A DNA stretch of 64,000 nt, from NCBI GenBank assembly GCA_019115385.1, contig DXDR01000025.1, forward strand, positions 43,888 through 107,887, in the 5' to 3' direction. Below the pieces are notes generated by a model. That model made no database searches. It was not told where the DNA came from and saw nothing but the letters and a program-made list of their open reading frames with translations. Source of the stretch: Candidatus Mediterraneibacter avicola. Lineage in GTDB: Bacteria > Bacillota > Clostridia > Lachnospirales > Lachnospiraceae. Position 1 is the first letter of the stretch. Every line of letters begins with the position of its first letter. The translations under genes were made by a program, and so were the position numbers. Of the stretch, positions 1-9,973 are shown piece by piece.

Positions 1-439
1 CTGCCGTATCCGGCACCTCGCCGGAAAATTCAATGTTGGCCTCATCCAGTATCTGCGCCAGCCTGTCGTCACTGACATATCCGGTATAATAATCCGGATC
101 CTTCTCGCCGTCTCCGCCGGTCTGGAACTGAAACTGCCCGAAAATACTGGTTATGCTGCCAATGCCTCCGTCGTTTTCTTTTTCCTCTTCTTCCTCTTTC
201 TCTTCTCTTGCCTTATCTGTAAGAGTGATATAGATCCGATTGCTGGCCAGTTCGACCTTCTCAACCTTTTTCTCCTCTACCAGGCCCAGAAATTTGTCAT
301 AGCTGATCTCCTGGGGTCCCGCCCCCTGCATCATAGAATATAATCCCATAACAACAAAAGCGACCAGCAGGGTAATGATCAGTACGATCCCCCAGCCCTG
401 CCGGTTATTGTTGGAATCCTTTTTATTCTGATTATCCAT
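1..439 (-). CDS. ftsH: FtsH ATP-dependent zinc metalloprotease, N-terminal part
   Basis: Partial gene leaving the window at its left edge; only the first 146 codons are present. The ATG at 437-439 is preceded by AGGAGG. The visible protein has a short polar N-terminus rich in Asn and Lys, one hydrophobic membrane segment (about residues 17-38), then an acidic extracytoplasmic region beginning with an EISYDKFL-like stretch and a Glu-rich run. This order (TM1 then the FtsH extracellular domain) is that of the FtsH family, which degrades membrane and short-lived cytoplasmic proteins. The AAA+ and HExxH parts lie outside the window, so the assignment rests on the N-terminal domain only. Confidence 0.8.
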   Translation of the reverse strand, partial: MDNQNKKDSNNNRQGWGIVLIITLLVAFVVMGLYSMMQGAGPQEISYDKFLGLVEEKKVEKVELASNRIYITLTDKAREEKEEEEEKENDGGIGSITSIFGQFQFQTGGDGEKDPDYYTGYVSDDRLAQILDEANIEFSGEVPDTA

Positions 440-538
440 TATCTGCCTCCTGAAATTAACTAAAGCCGGTACGCAAAAAAGTCCGACTGCCATTTTCACG
501 GCCGGGACATCTTTTTTCTGCATATCAGCGTTATTATC

Positions 539-567
539 ATTATAAGTACAGGTTTTCCATAAATCAA
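539..567 (-). promoter_or_regulatory. Candidate sigma-A promoter for ftsH
   Basis: On the minus strand TTGATT (562-567) and TATAAT (539-544) are separated by 17 bp, reading toward ftsH. It lies back to back with the promoter of the DUF1846 gene. Confidence 0.6.
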
Positions 568-586
568 TAAAAAGATTATGAAAATA

Positions 587-616
587 TTGTAAAACTGTGG
601 CGTTTTATAGTATACT
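587..616 (+). promoter_or_regulatory. Candidate promoter for the DUF1846 gene
   Basis: TTGTAA (587-592), 18-bp spacer, TATACT (611-616). The -10 and the following initially transcribed bases are almost identical to those in front of pyrG (2266-2295), with the same 18-bp spacer. The leader of about 110 nt contains small hairpins: GGCGC/GCGCC around 636-658 and ACCC/GGGT around 661-676. Confidence 0.55.
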
Positions 617-631
617 GAGAAAGTATTTTAT
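610..631 (+). repeat. Promoter/start-region repeat, copy 1 (copy 2 at 2289-2310)
   Basis: The 22 bases from the -10 element into the start of the transcript match 2289-2310 at 21 positions. The two copies sit in front of adjacent, co-directional genes (DUF1846 and pyrG), and the flanking sequence is not conserved to the same degree. Confidence 0.7.
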
Positions 632-736
632 CCGCTGGCGCTGACGTGATCCTGCGCCGGAACCCTTGAACGGGTCCTTAGACGGAAAATAGACCTTTTG
701 AGATTTTTAAGATATTTTGGGGAATGGAGAATGAAA

Positions 737-2215
737 ATGAAAATCGGATTTGACAATGAAAAGTACCTGAAAATGCAGTCTGAACATATCAGAAACCGGA
801 TCAACCAGTTCGACAACAAACTTTACCTGGAATTTGGCGGCAAACTTTTTGACGATTACCATGCTTCCCGCGTCCTGCCCGGATTCGCGCCCGACAGTAA
901 GCTTCGTCTCTTAAAAGAGCTGAGCAGCCAGGCGGAGATTGTCATCGTTATCAGCGCAAAGGATATTGATAAAAATAAGATCCGCGGAGACCTGGGCATC
1001 ACCTATGACACAGATGTACTCCGTCTGATCGAAACATACCGGGAGCAGGGGCTCTATGTGGGAAGCGTTGTTATCACCCAGTTTTCCGGACAGGAGAGTG
1101 CTCTGCTGTTTAAGCACCGCCTGGAAAATCTGAACATTCCCGTCTATCTTCACTATATAATTCCCGGATATCCCGCCAATATCCCGCTGATCATCAGCGA
1201 TGAAGGCTATGGAAAAAATGACTACATCCAGACAACCCGGCCGCTTGTGATCATCACAGCGCCCGGCCCGGGAAGCGGAAAGATGGCAACCTGCCTTTCT
1301 CAGCTCTATCACGAGCACAAGAGAGGGATCCGTGCCGGTTATGCCAAGTTCGAGACATTCCCGATCTGGAACCTGCCTCTCAAACATCCGGTCAACCTGG
1401 CGTACGAAGCCGCCACTGCGGACCTCAATGATGTCAATATGATCGATCCTTTCCATCTGGAGGCCTACGGAGAGACAACGGTCAATTACAACCGGGATGT
1501 GGAGATCTTCCCGGTGCTGAATACAATCTTTGAAAAAATTTACGGAGAAAGCCCCTACAAATCTCCTACAGACATGGGCGTAAATATGGCCGGAAACTGT
1601 ATCTGTGACGACGAGGCGTGCAGGGAAGCTTCCAAACAGGAAATTATCCGCCGGTACTATTCAGCTCTGAACTCTCTCGTCAAAGGAGACAGTTCCGACA
1701 AAGAGGCTCAGAAGATCGAACTTCTGATGAACATGGCGGGAATCAGCGTTGAGGACAGGAAGGTAGCGGTAAAGGCTTTAGCGCGTGCCAGAGAAACAAA
1801 CGGACCGGCTGCTGCCCTGGAGCTGGAAGACGGAAGGATCATCACCGGGAAAACAACCAATCTGCTCGGGGCATCCGCCGCTCTCCTGCTGAATGTTTTA
1901 AAGGAACTGGCAGGCATAGACCACAGTCTTCATATTATCTCCCCCCAGTCCATTGAACCGATCCAGAAACTGAAGGTAGATTATCTGAAGAGCAAGAATC
2001 CCCGTCTTCACACAGACGAGGTGCTGATCGCACTCTCGGCCAGCGCAGCAGACAGCCAGGAGGCCCGGCTGGCTCTGTCCCAGCTTCCAAAACTGGAGGG
2101 CTGCCAGGCGCACACCTCAGTCATGCTCTCGGATGTGGATATTAAGATTTTCAAGAAACTGGGCGTACAGCTGACCTGCGAAGCGGTGTACGAGCATTCG
2201 TACCTCTCCCACTGA
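737..2215 (+). CDS. DUF1846 (UPF0371) family protein
   Basis: 492-residue cytosolic protein of the DUF1846/UPF0371 family, common in Firmicutes; its biochemical role is not established. The start MKIGFDNEKY at 737 fits the family N-terminus and has GGAG seven bases upstream; the ATG at 731 is too close to that site and an earlier one (698) lies ahead of it. A PGPGSGKMATCLSQLYHEHKRG-type stretch around residues 190-210 resembles a phosphate-binding loop, an observation only. There are no membrane segments. It is monocistronic, transcribed toward pyrG, and shares its promoter/start sequence with pyrG, which hints at co-regulation with CTP synthesis. Confidence 0.85.
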   Translation: MKIGFDNEKYLKMQSEHIRNRINQFDNKLYLEFGGKLFDDYHASRVLPGFAPDSKLRLLKELSSQAEIVIVISAKDIDKNKIRGDLGITYDTDVLRLIETYREQGLYVGSVVITQFSGQESALLFKHRLENLNIPVYLHYIIPGYPANIPLIISDEGYGKNDYIQTTRPLVIITAPGPGSGKMATCLSQLYHEHKRGIRAGYAKFETFPIWNLPLKHPVNLAYEAATADLNDVNMIDPFHLEAYGETTVNYNRDVEIFPVLNTIFEKIYGESPYKSPTDMGVNMAGNCICDDEACREASKQEIIRRYYSALNSLVKGDSSDKEAQKIELLMNMAGISVEDRKVAVKALARARETNGPAAALELEDGRIITGKTTNLLGASAALLLNVLKELAGIDHSLHIISPQSIEPIQKLKVDYLKSKNPRLHTDEVLIALSASAADSQEARLALSQLPKLEGCQAHTSVMLSDVDIKIFKKLGVQLTCEAVYEHSYLSH

Positions 2216-2265
2216 TACGGAACTATACTCTGTTACTTTATTTATCCGGTCCGGAAAAGTCTTGC

Positions 2266-2295
2266 TTGTATTTTCTACCGGATCAGGTGTATACT
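2266..2295 (+). promoter_or_regulatory. Candidate promoter for pyrG
   Basis: TTGTAT (2266-2271), 18-bp spacer, TATACT (2290-2295). Transcription would begin near 2301-2303, only about 8 nt before the 5' arm of the leader hairpin. The initial transcript is A-rich and is not the GGGC start used in the Bacillus pyrG reiterative-transcription mechanism. Confidence 0.55.
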
Positions 2296-2309
2296 GAAAA
2301 AGTATTTTA

Positions 2310-2387
2310 TACAGTTCAATCATATGCATTTAAGTCAGACCCAAAGACGCGGATCTGCAGGCTATGGTTGAACTGTACTCTTTTTTA
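2310..2387 (+). promoter_or_regulatory. Candidate pyrG leader attenuator (hairpin plus T-run)
   Basis: The 15-base arm at 2310-2324 pairs with 2363-2377 (14 Watson-Crick pairs and one G-U), enclosing a 38-nt loop. A CTCTTTTTT run follows at 2378-2386. It lies entirely between the promoter and the pyrG start at 2475, as a transcription attenuator would. The long loop could hold competing structure. Regulation by nucleotide level is inferred from position only. Confidence 0.55.
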
Positions 2388-2474
2388 GGGAAAAGAGGAG
2401 AAAATTCAGGAAAAATGAACATAAAGAGCACGTTTTCTGCGCACTCTTTACACAGAGGAGAAGGAGGATTTAAA

Positions 2475-4103
<1,629 letters not shown>

Positions 4104-5075
4104 GCACGGCAGTTCTCACATTTTTTTATCTTTTTTGCATACTTTTTTGATTCTGGAAAGGACGGGGCAAGATAGGACCACATTTCCTTCATTTTAAAAA
4201 GGATGGTCCTGTCCCCGGACATTTCCCGGCAGTAACCTGCATACAGGAGATCATGGAATTTTCGGATCTCTGAAATGGAAGCTGGCTTTCCTCCCCGAAG
4301 TTCTCTGCCCAGAGCAGGATCCGCCAGCACTCCCCGCCCGGTCATTACCCGTTCCAACCCGGGAAACTTTTCCGTAATCCTGCAGAAATCATCTATAGAT
4401 ACGATATCCCCGTTATAGCACACCGGATTTTTTGTTTTATCAAACGCTTCTGAAAATGCTGCAAGATTTGGAGTATTTTTATAAAAATCCTTCTGAACTC
4501 TCGGATGGATGATCACCTCTTCAAAAGGGTATCTGTTATAGATCTCCAAAATCCTCTTAAACTCTCCTGGTTCTTCCATCCCCAGCCTTGTCTTCACTGA
4601 GATTTTCATGGTGCATTTTTCAAATATCTCATCCAGGAACCGCTCCAGACGCTCCAGGTCTCCTAAAAATCCTGCTCCGCGGCATTTTGTGACCACTGTC
4701 CTGGAAGGGCATCCCAGATTCAGATTAATCTCGTCATACCCATAATGCTCATGAAGCCTCCCGGCGGTATAAAGAAAATCGTCCGCCTGATTTGTCAAAA
4801 CCTGGGGGACAGCATACATCCCTCTATTATTCTCGGGCATCACATCCTTCTTCTCTCTGGAACTGAAATGTCCGTGCTGATTCGGACTGATGAATGGAAT
4901 AAAATACTTGTCAAATCCTCCGAAACAGGCGTACTGCGCGTTCCGGTAAATCCATCCCGTAATCCCCTCCAGGGGCGCAAGATACAGTTTCATTCCTTTC
5001 TCCTCACATTCTCTTCCAAAAGTAATAAACGGCAACTTCTTCCTGCCGACTGAGGGTAACACAGGATTTCTCTCC

Positions 5076-5104
5076 TTGTCAAGAAAAACCAGGTATGCTA
5101 AGAT
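5076..5104 (+). promoter_or_regulatory. Candidate promoter for the ABC exporter gene
   Basis: TTGTCA (5076-5081), 17-bp spacer, TAAGAT (5099-5104); followed by AGGAGG and the ATG at 5125. Confidence 0.5.
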
Positions 5105-5124
5105 GATTCCCAGGAGGAATTATC

Positions 5125-6846
5125 ATGCATACAATTAAAAAATTCATTGCGTATTACGGGCCGTACAAGGCGGTCTTTTTTATTGATCTTTTGTGCGCTG
5201 CCATGATCAGCCTTGTGGATCTGGCCTATCCCCAGATTCTGCGCACACTGACCAACACTCTCTTCACAGAGGACAGCAGCGCCATCCTGCGCGTTCTTCC
5301 ACTGATCGCAGGCGGGCTTCTGCTTATGTACATCATACAGAGTCTGTGCAAATATTATGTCAGTTACCAGGGCCATATGATGGGCGCACACATGGAGCGT
5401 GATATGCGCCAGCGGCTTTTTGACCACTACGAGAAGCTATCCTTCTCCTACTACAGCCGGAATAATTCAGGACAGATGATGAGTAAGCTTGTATCCGACC
5501 TGTTTGACATTGCCGAGTTTGCCCACCACGGGCCGGAAAATCTCTTTATTTCCGTGGTTAAAATTATCGGTTCCTTTGTGTTCCTCTTCCTGATCAACTG
5601 GCGGCTCGCCCTGCCTTTGATCGCGCTGGTCATCTGCATGTTTCTCTTTTCTTTCCGGCAGAACAGCCGTATGCAGGAAACGTTTATGGAAAACCGGCGC
5701 AAAATAGGAGACGTGAACGCCAGCCTTCAGGATACCCTCGCCGGCATCCGGGTCGTTCAGTCCTTCACAAACGAAGATATCGAGCGCGAAAAATTCAGGA
5801 AAAGCAACCATGCTTTCCTTCTCTCCAAAAGAGACAACTATAACTGTATGGGAAGCTTCATGGGATGGAACCTGTTCTTCCAGGGCATGATGTACCTGGT
5901 AACTCTGGTATTCGGAGGATATCTTATCGCCCACGATCTGATGGATGTGGCAGATCTTGCCATGTATGCCCTGTATATCGGTATTTTTATCAGCCCGATC
6001 CAGATCCTTGTAGAATTGATTGAAATGATGCAGAAAGGTCTTGCGGGCTTCCGCCGCTATCTGGATGTGATCGAAACGGAGCCGGATATCGAGGACGCGC
6101 CGGACGCGGCGCCTCTGGAAAACGTAAAAGGACGTGTCTGCTATGAAGACGTCTCCTTCCACTACAGCGATGACGATACGCCGGTGCTCTCTCATGTATC
6201 ATTTGAGATTCCCGCCGGAAAATCTGTGGCCCTTGTAGGCCCTTCCGGCAGCGGAAAAACAACGATCTGTTCTCTCCTGCCCCGCTTCTATGACGTAACC
6301 GGAGGCAGGATCACAGTAGACGGAAAGGACGTGCGCACACTCACCCTGAAAAGCCTGAGAAGCCAGATCGGCATGGTCCAGCAGGATGTGTACCTCTTCT
6401 GCGGCACCATCCGCGACAATATCGCATACGGCAGACCCGGCGCCTCCCAGGAGGAAATCGAAGAAGCCGCAAAACGCGCAAATATCCACGACTTTATTAC
6501 AGGACTTCCAGACGGATATGACACCTATGTTGGGGAACGGGGAACCCGCCTCTCCGGAGGGCAGAAACAAAGAATTTCCATAGCCCGGGTGTTCCTGAAA
6601 AATCCTCCGATCCTGATCCTCGACGAGGCCACAAGCGCTCTGGACAATGAAAGCGAACGCTGGATCCAGCAGAGTCTGGAGGAACTGTCCAAAAACCGCA
6701 CTACCATCACGATCGCGCACCGCCTTTCCACCATACGAAATGCGGATGAGATCATCGTGATAACGGAAGACGGGATCGCAGAGCGGGGAACACATGAAAG
6801 CCTGCTCGAAAAAGGCGGGATTTATGCCCATTACTATAATATGTAA
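5125..6846 (+). CDS. ABC exporter, fused membrane and ATPase domains
   Basis: 573-residue half-transporter of the type IV (MsbA/BmrA-like) exporter family; works as a dimer in the cytoplasmic membrane, substrate unknown. Transmembrane domain about residues 15-305 with six predicted helices; nucleotide-binding domain about 335-573 with Walker A GPSGSGKTT (372-380), signature LSGGQ (476-480), Walker B ILILDEAT (496-503) and switch His532. The RBS is CAGGAGG. No partner half-transporter or regulator adjoins it, so a homodimer is likely. The stop codon TAA (6844-6846) is also the first three bases of the repeat element that follows. Confidence 0.93.
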   Translation: MHTIKKFIAYYGPYKAVFFIDLLCAAMISLVDLAYPQILRTLTNTLFTEDSSAILRVLPLIAGGLLLMYIIQSLCKYYVSYQGHMMGAHMERDMRQRLFDHYEKLSFSYYSRNNSGQMMSKLVSDLFDIAEFAHHGPENLFISVVKIIGSFVFLFLINWRLALPLIALVICMFLFSFRQNSRMQETFMENRRKIGDVNASLQDTLAGIRVVQSFTNEDIEREKFRKSNHAFLLSKRDNYNCMGSFMGWNLFFQGMMYLVTLVFGGYLIAHDLMDVADLAMYALYIGIFISPIQILVELIEMMQKGLAGFRRYLDVIETEPDIEDAPDAAPLENVKGRVCYEDVSFHYSDDDTPVLSHVSFEIPAGKSVALVGPSGSGKTTICSLLPRFYDVTGGRITVDGKDVRTLTLKSLRSQIGMVQQDVYLFCGTIRDNIAYGRPGASQEEIEEAAKRANIHDFITGLPDGYDTYVGERGTRLSGGQKQRISIARVFLKNPPILILDEATSALDNESERWIQQSLEELSKNRTTITIAHRLSTIRNADEIIVITEDGIAERGTHESLLEKGGIYAHYYNM

Positions 6847-7040
6847 ATTTGTATTTGTGGGTGGAAAATGTCCGCCGGGGAGTCCGGGTATGGTGCCGGA
6901 GAGCTCACTTTCGTTCGGACGCGGCGCAGCAGTACGTAAGAGCGCAAAAGACGCGCTCTAAGTGCCGGCGCCACTTTACGGTTCTCCATCACCATACCCG
7001 GACTCCTCGGCTGCGTTTTTCCACTCACAATTTCAAATTC
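6845..7040. repeat. Long imperfect palindrome 1
   Basis: Arms 6845-6902 and 6981-7040 match over nearly their whole length; the best block is 16 bp perfect, GAGTCCGGGTATGGTG (6880-6895) against 6990-7005. The apex is an AGAGCGC/GCGCTCT hairpin (6939-6959). Confidence 0.75.
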
Positions 7041-7207
7041 AAACAAGAAGAAACGAAGACAGAACTTTATCGGCTGACACAAGACTGTATTCCGTACGGT
7101 TGTTTGAAAGAAGGTGTATTTTCCTGTTTCAAAAGCGGAAATCGGATAAACAGTCATCCGTAGTCGAAAAAGTTCTGTCTTTGTTTTTGTTTGTTGAATT
7201 TGAAATT
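7029..7207. repeat. Long imperfect palindrome 2
   Basis: Bordered by AATTTCAAATTC (7029-7040) and its complement (7196-7207). Strong pairing of GACAGAACTTT (7059-7069) with 7170-7180. The apex is a TTTGAAA/TTTCAAA hairpin around 7103-7131. Confidence 0.75.
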
Positions 7208-7558
7208 ATCAGTGGCAGTGCCGATTGGGAAAAGAACAGAAAATGGCGGAATACGGACGATGGGATGCGACTTTCGGATAGCAGCTGCGGGAAATTTCGG
7301 CGACTTGAAGCGTAATTTAGTAAAACTTAAAACCCTGAGTACAGGCGTTAGGATTTTCAATGGATCTGTCCGAACGGTACGTGAGTTTCCATTGAAAATC
7401 CTGCTTTTAGCCTGTGCTCAGGGTTTTGTAGTTTTAATTATTACGCGGAACGGAGCTGAAATTTCCCGCAGCCGCTATCCGAAAACGATTTATTCTCACT
7501 TTGTATTCTGAGATTTTCGGACTTTTTTCAATCCCATACCGCAGATAAATACAAATTT
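7196..7558. repeat. Long imperfect palindrome 3
   Basis: The largest unit, about 363 bp. Best-matching segments: TTCGGATAGC-GCTGCGGGAAATTTC (7273-7298 against 7459-7484), AAAACCCTGAG-ACAGG (7329-7345 against 7410-7427) and GGATTTTCAATGGA (7351-7364 against 7388-7401). Weaker pairing extends out to the borders. The centre is near 7376. Confidence 0.8.
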
Positions 7559-9476
7559 ATTTCTCCACTTTTCTCTCTGTTCTGCTGCTGATCTCTCCTT
7601 GGATCTGAGCAATGAACTCTTCCAGGCCTCTCTGCCCTTCGTCTCCGGCAAAGCGGCTCCTGACGGAAACCTTTTCTTCTTCCTCTTCTTTTGCCCCTAC
7701 CACGAGCATATAAGGAATTTTTTTCATCTGCGCCTCGCGGATCTTATAGCCGATCTTCTCTGCGCGGGTGTCGATCTCTGCGCGGATCCCGGCCGCCTTG
7801 AGCGCGTCAAGTACTTTTGTGCCATATTCCATATGCTTATCGGAAATAGGCAGCACTTTCACCTGCACCGGGGCAAGCCAGGTTGGGAATGCGCCTGCAA
7901 AGTGCTCGATCAGGATGCCGATAAATCTTTCAATAGAACCAAATACAACCCTGTGGATCATGATCGGTCTGTGTTTCTCTCCGTCTGCTCCCGTGTATTC
8001 CAGGTCAAAACGCAGCGGGAGCTGGAAATCAAGCTGGATAGTTCCGCACTGCCATGTTCTTCCAATGGAATCTTCCAGATGGAAGTCGATCTTTGGCCCA
8101 TAGAAAGCGCCGTCCCCTTCATTTACAACATAAGGAAGGCCAATATCATCCAATGCGCTGCGGAGAGCGTCCGTTGCCATTTCCCAGTCCTCATCGCTTC
8201 CCATACTGTCCTCCGGACGGGTGGAAAGTTCTACATGATACTTGAACCCGAACAGGCTGTACACCTGGTCGATCAGCCTTACAACCCCCTTGATCTCGTC
8301 CTTGATCTGTTCCGGTGTCATAAAGATGTGGGCATCGTCCTGGGTGAAACAGCGTACACGCATAAGGCCGTGAAGCTGGCCGGATTTCTCATGGCGGTGT
8401 ACAAGGCCGAGTTCACCCATACGGATGGGAAGATCCCGGTAAGAACGAGGTTCAGACTGGTATACAAGAATACCGCCCGGACAGTTCATGGGCTTGATGG
8501 CAAAGTCTTCCTCGTCGATCACCGTTGTATACATATTTTCTTTATAATGATCCCAGTGTCCCGACGTCTCCCAGAGATGACGGCTCAGCATGATGGGCGT
8601 GGAGATTTCCACATAGCCTGCCTGATCATGGATTTCTCTCCAGTAGTCAAGAAGAGTATTCTTAAGAACCATTCCGTTTGGCAGGAAGAAGGGGAACCCG
8701 GGGCCCTCCTCACGCATCATGAACAGTCCCAGTTCTTTTCCGAGTTTTCTGTGGTCGCGCTTCTTTGCCTCTTCGATCATAGTCAGATACTCTTCCAGTT
8801 CTGCTTTCTTCGGAAATGCGGTACCGTAGATCCTCTGGAGCATTTTGTTGTGCTCGTCGCCTCTCCAGTATGCGCCTGCAAGGCTCGTCAGCTTGAATGC
8901 CTTTACCGGTTTTGTCGTCATCAGATGAGGGCCTGCGCACAGATCCGTAAATTCCCCCTGGGAATAGAAACTGATGGTCTCGTCTTCGGGAAGATCCTCG
9001 ATCAGTTCTACCTTGTAGGACTCGTTTTTCTCTTTAAAATACTCAATGGCCTCATTTCTGGGCATAGTATACTGTTTGATCTCCAGGTTTTCCTTGACGA
9101 TCTTTTTCATCTCCGACTCGATCTTTTCCAGATCTTCCACAGTAAACGGAGTCTCTCTGTCCACATCATAGTAAAATCCGTCAGCAATAGACGGCCCGAT
9201 GGCAAGCTTTGTCTCCGGGTACAGGCGCTTGACAGCCTGAGCCATAATGTGGGATGCAGTATGGCGGAACGCGCCTTTTCCTTTGTCGTCGTTAAATGTC
9301 AGGATATTCAGAGCACAATCGTGATCCACTACGGTTCTCAGATCTACGATCTCGCCGTCCATCTCTCCGGCTGTTGCCACTCTGGCAAGTCCTTCGCTTA
9401 AATCTGCAGCAATGTCATACACGCTCACAGGATTCTGATACTCTTTACATGAGCCGTCTTTCAGTGTAATCTTCAT
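7557..9476 (-). CDS. thrS: Threonyl-tRNA synthetase
   Basis: Charges tRNA-Thr; 639 residues, the usual length. Domain order is complete: TGS (about 1-62, MKITLKDGS), editing SAD domain with HTASH (72-76) and CAGPH (180-184), class II catalytic core with zinc ligands Cys332 (MNCPGG) and His383 (AHIF), and the C-terminal anticodon-binding domain. The start at 9476 fits the family; a 21-codon in-frame extension to 9539 lies in the leader. Expression is controlled by the T-box just upstream. The stop codon TAA (7557-7559) lies inside the terminal inverted repeat of the adjoining palindrome element. Confidence 0.97.
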   Translation of the reverse strand: MKITLKDGSCKEYQNPVSVYDIAADLSEGLARVATAGEMDGEIVDLRTVVDHDCALNILTFNDDKGKGAFRHTASHIMAQAVKRLYPETKLAIGPSIADGFYYDVDRETPFTVEDLEKIESEMKKIVKENLEIKQYTMPRNEAIEYFKEKNESYKVELIEDLPEDETISFYSQGEFTDLCAGPHLMTTKPVKAFKLTSLAGAYWRGDEHNKMLQRIYGTAFPKKAELEEYLTMIEEAKKRDHRKLGKELGLFMMREEGPGFPFFLPNGMVLKNTLLDYWREIHDQAGYVEISTPIMLSRHLWETSGHWDHYKENMYTTVIDEEDFAIKPMNCPGGILVYQSEPRSYRDLPIRMGELGLVHRHEKSGQLHGLMRVRCFTQDDAHIFMTPEQIKDEIKGVVRLIDQVYSLFGFKYHVELSTRPEDSMGSDEDWEMATDALRSALDDIGLPYVVNEGDGAFYGPKIDFHLEDSIGRTWQCGTIQLDFQLPLRFDLEYTGADGEKHRPIMIHRVVFGSIERFIGILIEHFAGAFPTWLAPVQVKVLPISDKHMEYGTKVLDALKAAGIRAEIDTRAEKIGYKIREAQMKKIPYMLVVGAKEEEEEKVSVRSRFAGDEGQRGLEEFIAQIQGEISSRTERKVEK

Positions 9477-9566
9477 CTCATTTTTCCTTTCCTGTTTTAT
9501 TTTCTGTTTCAGGAGTGATTTTATTTCTGCGGGCCGCACAGTCTTTGGCTTAAAATGGATGCAGAG

Positions 9567-9598
9567 AAATAAAAAGGCACTCCTTGGGGAGTGCCTCC
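9567..9598 (-). terminator. T-box regulated intrinsic terminator of thrS
   Basis: Stem AGGCACTCC (9590-9598 on minus) with GAGTGCCT, short CCAAG loop, then a T-rich tail. Part of the T-box switch. Confidence 0.9.
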
Positions 9599-9905
9599 TG
9601 TTGTCTGAAATAAGAATCTATCTGCATGGAAACACTCCACGCAGGGACGGGAGCTGTTTCCCGCGGTTCCACCCTGCTTGTTTTCCATGACTGGTACGTC
9701 TGCCGCCATACGGCTTTCGTCTTTTTCGGCACAGACGATAAGAAAACCTTCTTAATTCGTATGATGATAACGGAATCACCGGGCTTTATTAGAGCCGCTC
9801 CGAGGTGGTTTTCAGTCAGCCGGTACAACAAAGCCCTCGCACCATACGGGCTTCTCTCTGAGATGACCGGACAGCCTACTGTCCTCTTCAACGCTTTTTC
9901 TTCTA
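9567..9905 (-). ncRNA. T-box leader (threonine-responsive) of thrS
   Basis: On the minus strand the leader contains the Stem I GA motif AGGACAGTAG (about 9877-9886), a likely specifier ACC for threonine (9807-9809, in TGAAAACCAC), and the T-box core AGGGTGGAACCGCGGG (9660-9675). These are followed by the terminator AGGCACTCC/GGAGTGCCT with a TTTTTATTT tail (9567-9598). Uncharged tRNA-Thr is expected to favour the antiterminator and thrS read-through. Confidence 0.93.
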
Positions 9906-9913
9906 CACAGGAT

Positions 9914-9943
9914 ATTCTACTCCAGAAGAATATTGTGTGTCAA
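9914..9943 (-). promoter_or_regulatory. Candidate sigma-A promoter for thrS
   Basis: Consensus TTGACA (9938-9943), 18-bp spacer, TAGAAT (9914-9919), placed just upstream of the T-box Stem I. Confidence 0.75.
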
Positions 9944-9973
9944 GCCGTATTTTCGCCATACAGCCCTCTCTTT

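Larger units (their letters stand above)
6844..7559. repeat. Triple-palindrome intergenic element with terminal inverted repeats
   Basis: A gene-free 716-bp block between the stop codons of two convergent genes. Both ends are TAAATTTGTATTT (6844-6856 on plus, 7547-7559 on minus), so each TIR contributes the neighbouring stop codon. Inside are three back-to-back long imperfect palindromes (6845-7040, 7029-7207, 7196-7558) whose shared borders are further copies of the AATTTGAAATT motif (about 7029-7040 and 7196-7207). No convincing protein is encoded. It could be an array of miniature transposable elements, a structured RNA, or an extreme terminator; the sequence alone does not decide. Confidence 0.75.

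Noticed and set aside
698..736. Earlier ATG for the DUF1846 protein
   Set aside because: It adds 13 non-family residues and lies over the ribosome binding site of the start at 737.
2364..2474. Upstream in-frame extension of pyrG
   Set aside because: The ATG lies in the attenuator stem and the 37 extra residues are not like CTP synthase; AGAAGGAGG supports 2475.
6849..7511. Several 100-codon frames inside the palindrome block
   Set aside because: They follow palindrome arms, are on both strands, lack RBS and resemble nothing known.
6844..7559. CRISPR array
   Set aside because: The repeats are inverted and unequal, not regularly spaced direct repeats with spacers; no cas genes are present.
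7599..9401. 600-codon open frame antisense to thrS
   Set aside because: Frame mirrors the codon bias of thrS, has no RBS and no recognisable domain; thrS is certain.
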